A stretch of 18,103 nucleotides of DNA from Flavobacteriaceae bacterium (GTDB lineage: Bacteria > Bacteroidota > Bacteroidia > Flavobacteriales > Flavobacteriaceae): assembly GCA_013001365.1 (NCBI GenBank), contig JABDMQ010000358.1, positions 1 to 18,103 on the forward strand, written 5' to 3'. Under the pieces are notes generated by a model that made no database searches, was not told the DNA's origin, and worked only from the letters and a program-made list of their open reading frames with translations. The number at the start of each line of letters is the position of its first letter. Position 1 is the first letter of the stretch. Made by a program: the position numbers and the translations under genes. Below, one piece after another: positions 1-8,160 of the stretch.

Positions 1-176
1 ACTGTGCCAAAAACTTCTTCGGCCTCCAAGGTCTCATCCACTGTTTCAATCTCAACATAAACGATATCGCCAAGTTCGCCTTGAGCGAAATCTGTAATAC
101 CTACAATTGCAATGTCGCCATCAATCTTTATCCATTCGTGGTCTTTTGTGTATTTTAATTCTTCTGGGATGTTCAT
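1..176 (-). CDS. gcvH: Glycine cleavage system H protein, N-terminal part (cut by the window edge)
   Basis: H protein carries the lipoyl arm that shuttles the aminomethyl group between the P, T and L proteins of the cytosolic glycine cleavage system. The first 58 complete codons are visible, starting from an ATG at 176. They show the typical H-protein opening: YTKDHEWIKIDG (residues 9-20), then VGITDFAQGELGDIVYVE (residues 25-42), the start of the hammerhead/biotinyl-lipoyl fold. The lipoylated lysine lies just beyond the residues seen here, so it cannot be checked. The gene follows sprA on the same strand after 67 bp and has its own promoter candidate at 204-235. I recall sprA-gcvH adjacency as common in flavobacteria. 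The identification is secure; the 3' end is outside the window. Confidence 0.95.
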   Translation of the reverse strand, partial: MNIPEELKYTKDHEWIKIDGDIAIVGITDFAQGELGDIVYVEIETVDETLEAEEVFGT

Positions 177-203
177 TTTCAATATTTAATATGAGTATGA
201 CAG

Positions 204-235
204 CAAATGTATTTATTTCAGAACGCTAAAACAAG
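204..235 (-). promoter_or_regulatory. Candidate Bacteroidota promoter for gcvH
   Basis: Read on the minus strand, the gap between sprA and gcvH contains TACATTTG (204-211), an exact match to the Bacteroidota -7 element TAnnTTTG. A CTTG lies 20 bp upstream (232-235), one base off the TTTG -33 element. The end of the -7 element is 27 bp before the gcvH ATG, which leaves room for a short leader. I see no convincing terminator hairpin between the sprA stop and this promoter, so read-through from sprA is also possible. This is a motif match only. Confidence 0.45.
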
Positions 236-243
236 GGAAGGGA

Positions 244-3200
244 TTAATTACCAAAATTATATCGAAGTGTTAATCCAGATCGTATGGTGGTTTGCGGAAA
301 TGCGGTGGAAATAGCATAATCCGAGAAGGTATAATCAAAATAGAATATACCGGTAAGGTTCTTACTAAAGGCATAGTCCGAACTGAATTTCAGTCCCCAA
401 ATTGTCTGTCCCGAAGTAATCTGATTGTTATCCAGGTCTAAATACCTGATTATTGTCTTGTTGTCCCTTAATGAAATATCGGCTTTCATGTTAAGGTCAC
501 TTTTGATCGTTTGGTTCGGTCCTGCCAACTTAGATTTTATTCGAACATCCTTGATCCTATATCCCAACCCGATGATATATTCACTCCCGATGATCTCGGT
601 CAGAAGATTATTGTCAAAGCTCAATGACAATACCCTATCCTTTTTGAGCTCAGCCAATATCTTAATAGAATTCTTCATTTCAAAATCCAATCGTATCAAT
701 GGACTGAATTGCTCCATAAGATTAACATTGGTGAATAAGGTCCGATTCTTGTAATTTCCGGATTGATCTAACACCTCTGGTTGTTGAGAGGCATAATCAA
801 TCAATGGATCGCCTGCAACATAATCCAGATTACTCCTGAATTGATTGATAGTGTAATTGGACCTGTAACCATGTGTTACCGAAAAACGCTTGAATTGCTT
901 CTTGAACCACTTGAATTTCATGAAACCTGTATATTTCAAGTTCCAGTTAGGGATGGGAACATCCCTGAAAGCGCCTAACTTGACCTTATCTGCACTCTGT
1001 CCTGAATAAGCCGACAACAATGCTGGCAATAGCACGGCTTGATTGGTCTTGCCAAATCCTTCTGGAAATCCATCTGCATCAATATTAAATGCCGTGTTAC
1101 CATAAAACTCTCTGGCTAATCTGTTGGCTATGATCAACCTATTTTCCTTAAAGGTCTCAAAGGGTGCAGAACTGAATTCATCGCTTTTCTTGAATGCGGT
1201 CCTGATCAACATTGTTGATATATCGAAATTACCAAAGGAATTCTGAATTAAGGAGTTATAGACATCACTAAGTCCATCGCCATCACCATCGGTAGTATTG
1301 AAGTTTTCCGTAAGATTTTCTGAATACCTCCTATTTGCCACAACGTCGATTTTTAGGTCACGTACGGGTTCAATACTGGCAGAAATATCCAAGATCCTGT
1401 TCTGCACTTCGGTATATTGCTGATTGAAATCTGGAAATACGGTTAACCATCCATTTCGAGCTGCTAGGTCCCTAATATCTCTTTGGCTACCAAAAGTATA
1501 ACCTATTGTTGGTTTTAACGTCCCTATGAAACCTGGCGTTTGCAAATATCCTGGCAAGAAAGTCCCATTATTCTCGGTGTAATTAACTTGGATCCGCTTG
1601 ATCATAGTTATACCATCTATGAAACCGTTCCACAACTTCCTTCCACTTTTGCTCATAGGCTTCTTTGGCTTTGGTGGGTTTTGGTTATTACCTATTCCCG
1701 GTGGGCCTCCAACTCGTTGCCTATTGGTTGCTGCTGTAGTATTAAGAGGTTTTTTCACCAAACCTAAATACTTATAGAGTTTGCCCATGTCCAGCGAGGC
1801 ATTCAGATTATGAGTGTTGGAATTCTGAATGGTATTTCCAAGATTATAGTTATTACCATCGTTACCTTGAATATTCCCATACAGATCCGAGCCTTTTTGC
1901 CATTGAAAATCTCCAGTGTATGCGTAGGTGCCACTCAAGAAACTAAACGTAGGAATCTTGCTGAATGGAAGCTCATATGTGAGTCCAAATTGTTGGTATT
2001 GCCTGTTTGGGTCACCAAAATCAAAGAACCCATCCCAAACATTCAAATCTGGGTCTTGTTCTCCATTAATTATATCGTTCACAAAATAATTCCTAACGAT
2101 ATTATTGTTGGAGGCAGTAAAATTCAGTCTTAATGATTTCGTCAGATCATAATTCAGGGTATATGAGAAATCGAATGTATAGTTCCTTCTAAATAACTCT
2201 TCTAAACCAATGTTACCTCCTGTAAGATCTACTTCCCTGAATTTTTGCTTATTGAACAATCTGTTTATATCCGTTGTCAATGTAAAGCTGGAAGGCAATA
2301 GGTTAACATTGAAATCCTTGAGGAATTTCCAATATTTTCCTGTAAACAATGAATCGTTTTTCTTGAAAGGCTCAAATGTTACAGGCTCGAAATTGTAGCT
2401 ATAGTTGGCACCAACACGCAGAGATTGGTCCAAGGAATTTTCGATTTCAAAATCACGATGTTCTATTTGATTGAAGGAATAATTAAAGGTGAAATTCTCA
2501 ACATCATAAAAGCGCGGTTTGGCTTCACCTGTTCGTTGTTTCCTTACTCCAATGAAGTTGATGCTTTTCCGTTTCGTATAATCTTCAGATTGGGTCCGTA
2601 TCAGGTCTCTTTCATCATCATTTGCAGCATTGTCCAATCTTGTATCCAATGTCAAGTCCTTGTACTGTTGATCGAATTCTGGTGTAATGATCTCTTCACT
2701 CTGGGCATAATTAAAAGGAATCTGCACGCCCCACTTCTTAGGTAGCAACTGACCAATATTTACATTAGTAACGACATCATATTGCTTAATATCCTCCCTG
2801 CTTCTTTCATTCGGTCCTTGTTCGATAGTTCCGAATCCTGTAGTACTTTGTCTTCCGGTAGCGCTTACATTTGCAAAATCTGCAATATTACCATCCATGC
2901 TGACTATCGCTGCCCATCCACCTTCATTATCAAGGTCAGAGATCCTTAATTCGTTGAACCAGACCTGACCACAAACATTGTTGGACCCACCATTCTTTAC
3001 ACCAACCATAAGAGTACGTATATCCCCGAAATTCGGATTTCCTTTAATTCCCAATCTGGTTTGACCCAATACTCTTGGGTCGAACTCGTTAACAGGAAGT
3101 TCGGTTAGTTGTCCGTCTATGGCATCGTAATATGTCGGTGTAAGGTTACTTAAGGTCCCATTACTGATTCCTCTGGATTTAATTTGTTGAAGTAACTCCA

Positions 3201-6200
3201 ACTGCAGGTTGATCTCGTTTACTTCAGGCCAAATTTCTGATGCTGATGTGCCTGTTGACACTTGCAGCGGAATTTCTATCTGATAGAAATTCTGCGAGAA
3301 ATCGTTACCCATCCTAATGAAGCCTACGAGGTCACCATCAGAAAGACCAGGTGTCGTTCCTTCTTCGGCATGAATGAACATTCGCAAGCGTTTATATTGC
3401 CTCATGTCCACATTAATGTTCTTGAAGACGGCTCTTCCATCTTTTGGTTGAAGTTCGCATACATTCAATACCAAGGATTGTTCATTTTGTCGTTGTACCG
3501 TATTGTTATTGAATAACTGCTCTCTAACAACTCCAGGAGGTGACACGTAACTTCCCTCATTATCCTGAATACTTACAACTCCCTGGCTAAATTCGGTCTC
3601 ATCGCCAGGAGGAATTGGCAAGCCAGTCAAGAGTTGATTATATCGTCTCCAATCACCTCGAACTAAGTCTAAGGTCCCAAAACGCAAAACAGTAGATTCG
3701 GAGAAATCCTTAAGGAACATCCTTATGAATCGAATAGACCTAAAATCTGCAATTCCATTATACCTTTGGTATTCAGGAATTGTTGGGTCATCAAAAGTGG
3801 CTAGTGGCACATTGGTTGGTATCCTGAATTGATACCAAACAACTTGTCGTGTTGACCCATTTGGCAAGGCCACATCAACAATTTTACGGTCTCTTATGAA
3901 TTCATTATTGATATCACTTAATGAAAATGGGGAAATTGGGATATTGTACTCGAAATAACTATCGATGGTATTCATAGTGTTATCACGATTTATGTCCTCA
4001 ACATCTGGTTGAGTCGTTGATCCCCGATTGGTATCCGAAATAGTTTCTGGTGAGTTTCCTTCTTGGCCATTGTAAAGGCTATATCTTTCAAAGATATCAC
4101 CATCACGATTCAAATAATATTGGTAGTTGTCATTTGAAGGATCTTCCAATGTAGCAAATGCTGGTGGATAATTCGGATTGGCCCGCTCAGATTCATCACT
4201 CAATCCATCATATCCTACATCCTGCTGTATCCTGGCATCTCCCGTTGTATCGAAAGCATATATCAATGACTGATTCGCCGGTACAAGACCCCAAGAAGTC
4301 TCACTTGTAATGTCATTATTCGATGTGCCATCAGGCAACCCATTCTCATATTGTTTACGACCATCTGTCAAGATATCTTCAGAAATACTCCCGAGGTTAA
4401 AACTCAAGGTTCCACCAGGATTGGCCGTATTGTCCAAGAAAGGGTCTTGCAACCAGAACTCTATATATTCTACATTGGATTGTTCAAAATCAGTAGTTGT
4501 TAATTGCCTTGTAATTCCAGCCCAAGTTTGCTCAGGATTGGAGAGGACACCATCTTCGGCATCTGTGCTAAAATTATAAGGTCCCCTTTCTGAAGGGTAA
4601 TAAGCAAGGTCCAACGTATTTACCACTGCCTGTTGTCCTTGTATAATATCAATTTGCGGGAATATCTCTTCGATAAAAACTCGTCTCGTATAAAGATCAG
4701 ATACGTCATCATCAGTAATTCCGCTTGGTCTTTGACTTGTATAGAATATTGGGTCAATTGTGTACCAATTCAACTTCGAACGGAAGAAACCATTTTGCAA
4801 ATTTGCTGCGTCACTAGGGTCAGAAACTATGGTATAGCCCGTTTCCGTTACAGGTGTACTTGAAAGAAACCAGGATTGAGGTGCTCTTAGATCGATTGAA
4901 TTTTGGGATCCTTCAAAGTCATCAATGTAGGATGTTGCTTCACCCTGAAAATCCGTTCCTTTTGGCGCCCCAGGAAGTAAGTAAGCGAACTCACCTCTTA
5001 CAGAAAAATTGGATGGTGCATCAGTATCTATATTGGGCAGTTTATTTGCCAATCGTGTCAAGAACGGAACCTCGGTCGAGAAGTTTCCATTCAAACCTAG
5101 AATGGTATTATTGATTGGTTCGGAATTGTAATTGGCTTTCTGTGTAATCGGTCGTTCATTTAGGTTCAAGAACGTAGCACCTAATACAAAATTCTCATTG
5201 AATTGATGTTCTACATTCAAACCTGTAAATCGTCTTGTCTGCTGACCGAATATGGCGTTATTTTCTACTGACACCTGAATTGGAGTGTTTGAGGCTTCAA
5301 GCGCTGGATCGATTATCTGAACCATTCCAATCTGGTAATTAACTGTATAGTCAACACCTTCTACTAAAGTACGTCCGCCTGCGGTTACCTTTACAGAGCC
5401 ACGCGGCACATTGAAGGCTCCCAGGGGAATTCCTCCTCCGCCATCAGATTTATATCGACCTCGGAGTTCGAACTTGTTCTTCTCGAAATCCTCTAGGGCA
5501 GCGGTCTTGGTCAATGAATAAAGCGTATTATAAACATACTTCTCCTGGTTCTCGTTATACGATGATTCAATCTCATAATCTTCAGGGCCAAGTGCTAACC
5601 TATCGAATAAGTACTCTCCAAAAGGCTCCACATTAGTGAAGATGATCTTACCATTCTGGGTCAATACCGTTATTCCGGGAACATAATCAAAAAATCCATC
5701 ACCTCCCGCCTGAGGGTCATTATTGAAATTCAATCGATCAAGGTTGAATAAACGCAGGAGTGTTGTTTCTTCTATGGCATCATTGTTCGGTCCTTGATCC
5801 GGGAATGGGGTCAGCCCTGTCGGTGTGATATAGTTCAATGGTGATGTCTCTGTATAGAAGATATTCAACTTGAAATCCTCACGAGACAATTGAAAGGCAC
5901 CAATATCATAAATATTCTTCATCATTATATCCCAAATTGGCTCTTGAACATTGGTTATGCTACTCTTGAGCATTTTTAGGACAAGGTTTTGATTTGTTAT
6001 GGTTTGATTGCCATTATTGTCTACACCTATATCCGTGGCCTCCACGCCATCATTGGCAAATTCTCCAACTTGATAGACTTCACCGCCAATAGTATACTGA
6101 AAAGCAACTGCTAACACTTCATCATTGTTCAATCTTTGATTCAAGGAGATGTACCCCAATTCGGTATTAAGGGTATATTCTTGACCTTGTGTTAGTTTCC

Positions 6201-7494
6201 TGGCATTTTCCAGTTTATTATAATCGAATCCTTCATTAACTAATGCACCTCCAAATCCAGCCTGAACAGTTGCAATATCTCGAATTTGCTCTGTCAAGAA
6301 TGAGGTTGTTCCTATGGTTTCCGGATTGAAATTATTGACAGAGTTGTCTGGAAATGCATTTGGGTTACCTGTTGTGAAAAATCCAGCTTGGTTGTCTAAT
6401 CCTACATTTTCAGGATTGGCTTCACCAAGATCCTGTATGGCTACAATATTCCTAACATTATCGGTCCTATTACTTCGATTGGTAATCCATACCTCTGCTC
6501 TTGTTATCTGTACATTTGTATTAATGAACGGGTAATTGGCCAAGGCCTCATCATAATTATCCCGGAAATAATGTGCTAAGAAAAAATGCCTGTTCTCATC
6601 GTAATCTCGAGCAAACAATTGAAATTCTTCTAATGTCCCTCCTCCTTGAGCTGTAACTGATCTTGTTTGGGACTTTTGTTCAGAAAATACGGCTGTTACC
6701 CTTGTCTTGCCAAACTGTAATTCTGTTTTAACACCGAAAAGGCTCTGTGCTCCAGTTATCAAGGAGCTATTAAGCGGCATGCTTACATTACCTACTTCTA
6801 TCTTCTGCAGAATGTCATCTTCTGTAGGTGTATATTCTAGCTTTACCAAATTCTGGAAATCAAAAGTCGATTGGGTATCATAATTTGCTGTGACCTGAAG
6901 TCTTGTACCTACTTTACCCAATAAGCTCAAGCTGATTCTCTGATCAAAATCGAATGAGAAATTTCGACGATTCCTTGGCGAAAACGAAGGGTTGTCTTGT
7001 TTAGTGAACAAGACACCAAGGTCCATTTCGACAGAACCTTGTGGTATGACCTCAATGGTATTACTACCAAACAAGCTTTCGAAGAAGTCAGAATTCACAT
7101 AAAATTCAGGCAACAAGTTCTTCTGCTCATCTTCAGTTCCAGTTTTCTTACCATCAGCAGCATCGATTTTTTGCTTGTAGTATGTTTTCAAGTTCTCTTG
7201 TAATACCAAGTTTTCAAATTCCCTTGGTGTTAAGATTATAGGATAGTTAATATTGAACTCGCCAACAGATTCAGTATAGATGTACCTATCTGTTTCCGGG
7301 TCATATTCGTATTTTGAGACAATGCTATTCGGACTGGGTAATTCAATACTCCCCATACTGAAACCAGTACTTGTTGTATCTTGAACCGTTTCATTTTCCT
7401 GCGAAAACACCTGTATAGACAGACAAAATAGCAATGCAAATAATGCTATGCTTCTAAGGGAATTAAAGAACTTATACTGGTTAGTTTTGTTCAA
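244..7494 (-). CDS. sprA: SprA, outer-membrane translocon of the type IX secretion system (gliding motility)
   Basis: SprA forms the giant beta-barrel through which type IX substrates cross the outer membrane, and it is needed for gliding adhesin secretion. The 2416-residue protein matches the usual SprA length of about 2400. Residues 1-32 form a signal peptide: a charged start, the hydrophobic core IALFALLFCLSIQVF, and cleavage after FSQ. The N-terminal SprA-type region includes VIPQGSVEMDLG, and the rest is Asn/Asp/aromatic-rich beta-strand sequence to the end (LTLRYNFGN). Two local features stand out: a Pro/Asn-rich linker near residues 1928-1943 and a DxDxDGxxD loop at 2069-2077. The start codon is TTG at 7494. 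The next Met (47) would remove the signal peptide, and no ATG or GTG lies between the ruvA stop and this TTG. The gene starts 6 bp after ruvA and in the same frame, so it is probably co-transcribed and perhaps translationally coupled. Confidence 0.95.
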   Translation of the reverse strand: MNKTNQYKFFNSLRSIALFALLFCLSIQVFSQENETVQDTTSTGFSMGSIELPSPNSIVSKYEYDPETDRYIYTESVGEFNINYPIILTPREFENLVLQENLKTYYKQKIDAADGKKTGTEDEQKNLLPEFYVNSDFFESLFGSNTIEVIPQGSVEMDLGVLFTKQDNPSFSPRNRRNFSFDFDQRISLSLLGKVGTRLQVTANYDTQSTFDFQNLVKLEYTPTEDDILQKIEVGNVSMPLNSSLITGAQSLFGVKTELQFGKTRVTAVFSEQKSQTRSVTAQGGGTLEEFQLFARDYDENRHFFLAHYFRDNYDEALANYPFINTNVQITRAEVWITNRSNRTDNVRNIVAIQDLGEANPENVGLDNQAGFFTTGNPNAFPDNSVNNFNPETIGTTSFLTEQIRDIATVQAGFGGALVNEGFDYNKLENARKLTQGQEYTLNTELGYISLNQRLNNDEVLAVAFQYTIGGEVYQVGEFANDGVEATDIGVDNNGNQTITNQNLVLKMLKSSITNVQEPIWDIMMKNIYDIGAFQLSREDFKLNIFYTETSPLNYITPTGLTPFPDQGPNNDAIEETTLLRLFNLDRLNFNNDPQAGGDGFFDYVPGITVLTQNGKIIFTNVEPFGEYLFDRLALGPEDYEIESSYNENQEKYVYNTLYSLTKTAALEDFEKNKFELRGRYKSDGGGGIPLGAFNVPRGSVKVTAGGRTLVEGVDYTVNYQIGMVQIIDPALEASNTPIQVSVENNAIFGQQTRRFTGLNVEHQFNENFVLGATFLNLNERPITQKANYNSEPINNTILGLNGNFSTEVPFLTRLANKLPNIDTDAPSNFSVRGEFAYLLPGAPKGTDFQGEATSYIDDFEGSQNSIDLRAPQSWFLSSTPVTETGYTIVSDPSDAANLQNGFFRSKLNWYTIDPIFYTSQRPSGITDDDVSDLYTRRVFIEEIFPQIDIIQGQQAVVNTLDLAYYPSERGPYNFSTDAEDGVLSNPEQTWAGITRQLTTTDFEQSNVEYIEFWLQDPFLDNTANPGGTLSFNLGSISEDILTDGRKQYENGLPDGTSNNDITSETSWGLVPANQSLIYAFDTTGDARIQQDVGYDGLSDESERANPNYPPAFATLEDPSNDNYQYYLNRDGDIFERYSLYNGQEGNSPETISDTNRGSTTQPDVEDINRDNTMNTIDSYFEYNIPISPFSLSDINNEFIRDRKIVDVALPNGSTRQVVWYQFRIPTNVPLATFDDPTIPEYQRYNGIADFRSIRFIRMFLKDFSESTVLRFGTLDLVRGDWRRYNQLLTGLPIPPGDETEFSQGVVSIQDNEGSYVSPPGVVREQLFNNNTVQRQNEQSLVLNVCELQPKDGRAVFKNINVDMRQYKRLRMFIHAEEGTTPGLSDGDLVGFIRMGNDFSQNFYQIEIPLQVSTGTSASEIWPEVNEINLQLELLQQIKSRGISNGTLSNLTPTYYDAIDGQLTELPVNEFDPRVLGQTRLGIKGNPNFGDIRTLMVGVKNGGSNNVCGQVWFNELRISDLDNEGGWAAIVSMDGNIADFANVSATGRQSTTGFGTIEQGPNERSREDIKQYDVVTNVNIGQLLPKKWGVQIPFNYAQSEEIITPEFDQQYKDLTLDTRLDNAANDDERDLIRTQSEDYTKRKSINFIGVRKQRTGEAKPRFYDVENFTFNYSFNQIEHRDFEIENSLDQSLRVGANYSYNFEPVTFEPFKKNDSLFTGKYWKFLKDFNVNLLPSSFTLTTDINRLFNKQKFREVDLTGGNIGLEELFRRNYTFDFSYTLNYDLTKSLRLNFTASNNNIVRNYFVNDIINGEQDPDLNVWDGFFDFGDPNRQYQQFGLTYELPFSKIPTFSFLSGTYAYTGDFQWQKGSDLYGNIQGNDGNNYNLGNTIQNSNTHNLNASLDMGKLYKYLGLVKKPLNTTAATNRQRVGGPPGIGNNQNPPKPKKPMSKSGRKLWNGFIDGITMIKRIQVNYTENNGTFLPGYLQTPGFIGTLKPTIGYTFGSQRDIRDLAARNGWLTVFPDFNQQYTEVQNRILDISASIEPVRDLKIDVVANRRYSENLTENFNTTDGDGDGLSDVYNSLIQNSFGNFDISTMLIRTAFKKSDEFSSAPFETFKENRLIIANRLAREFYGNTAFNIDADGFPEGFGKTNQAVLLPALLSAYSGQSADKVKLGAFRDVPIPNWNLKYTGFMKFKWFKKQFKRFSVTHGYRSNYTINQFRSNLDYVAGDPLIDYASQQPEVLDQSGNYKNRTLFTNVNLMEQFSPLIRLDFEMKNSIKILAELKKDRVLSLSFDNNLLTEIIGSEYIIGLGYRIKDVRIKSKLAGPNQTIKSDLNMKADISLRDNKTIIRYLDLDNNQITSGQTIWGLKFSSDYAFSKNLTGIFYFDYTFSDYAISTAFPQTTIRSGLTLRYNFGN

Positions 7495-7500
7495 AACGGC

Positions 7501-8082
7501 CTATAGATTTTTAAGAGCTTCCTTGATCAATGTTTCAACTTTGGCATCCGGGTTCTCTGAAATTACCTTATCTACTGCACGTTCCGCTTGCTTTTTATTG
7601 AAACCAAGAACATCTAAAGCAGATAACGCTTCTTCCTTGTTCGTATTGCTTTGGGAAATGGAAACTTCATCAATATCGTAAACTTTAAGGATTTTGTCTT
7701 TTAGTTCTATGATAACACGTTGCGCCGTCTTAAGTCCAATCCCTTTGATAGATTGTATTGCCGCAACATCCTCGGAGGCAATTGCCTCCCTGACTTGCTT
7801 AGGGGTCATGGAAGATAACATCGTGCGAGCCGTACTTGCTCCAATACCACTTACACCGATCAATAATCTAAAGATCTCTCGTTCTGATTTTTCTACGAAC
7901 CCGAATAATGTATGAGAATCTTCCTTTACTTGAAGATGTGTGTAAAGTTTGAGATTTTCAGAATCTGGAATCTGGGAAAAGGTATTCAATGAAATGTGAC
8001 ACAAATATCCGACTCCTGAACAATCTATAACAACATCCGTTGGGTTTTTCTCGACCAGTTTTCCCTGAATATGTGTAATCAT
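7501..8082 (-). CDS. ruvA: Holliday junction branch migration protein RuvA
   Basis: RuvA binds four-way DNA junctions as a tetramer and loads the RuvB motors that drive branch migration in recombinational repair. At 193 residues it is close to the usual length. An OB-fold N-terminal domain spans about 1-62 (MITHIQGKL, then VDCSGVGY-like residues 18-26). Two helix-hairpin-helix motifs follow, VSGIG (77-81) and IKGIG (112-116), with the conserved KTAQRVIIELKDK after the second. A variable acidic linker (about 135-150) leads to domain III (about 150-193), which contacts RuvB. The ATG at 8082 is the first start in the frame and sits 22 bp after a promoter-like element. ruvB is about 3.3 kb upstream, not adjacent. 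sprA follows after 6 bp, in the same frame across the TAG stop. Confidence 0.97.
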   Translation of the reverse strand: MITHIQGKLVEKNPTDVVIDCSGVGYLCHISLNTFSQIPDSENLKLYTHLQVKEDSHTLFGFVEKSEREIFRLLIGVSGIGASTARTMLSSMTPKQVREAIASEDVAAIQSIKGIGLKTAQRVIIELKDKILKVYDIDEVSISQSNTNKEEALSALDVLGFNKKQAERAVDKVISENPDAKVETLIKEALKNL

Positions 8083-8104
8083 TTACTGATTTTGCTTAAA
8101 AAAC

Positions 8105-8134
8105 CAAATGTAATAAAATTATTCGCATTTCAAT
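8105..8134 (-). promoter_or_regulatory. Candidate Bacteroidota promoter for ruvA-sprA
   Basis: In the 78-bp gap between maeB and ruvA the minus strand shows TACATTTG (8105-8112), an exact TAnnTTTG match. An ATTG lies 18 bp upstream (8131-8134), one base off the TTTG -33 element. The -7 element ends 22 bp before the ruvA ATG. The surrounding sequence is very AT-rich. Because sprA begins 6 bp after ruvA, this is also the nearest promoter candidate for sprA. The support is a motif match and its position only. Confidence 0.45.
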
Positions 8135-8160
8135 CTGCAAATCCTAGAGTATTAAAGGGC

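Noticed and set aside
425..754. Plus-strand frames of about 100 codons opposite sprA (also 1810-2133 and 2425-2745)
   Set aside because: Their products look like no known family, they lie entirely inside sprA, and they lack upstream signals; they are shadows of a long gene.
7495..8082. A natural RuvA-SprA fusion by amber read-through
   Set aside because: The frames match, but SprA has its own signal peptide right after the TTG. A fused cytosolic RuvA would block export, and nothing in the sequence points to recoding.
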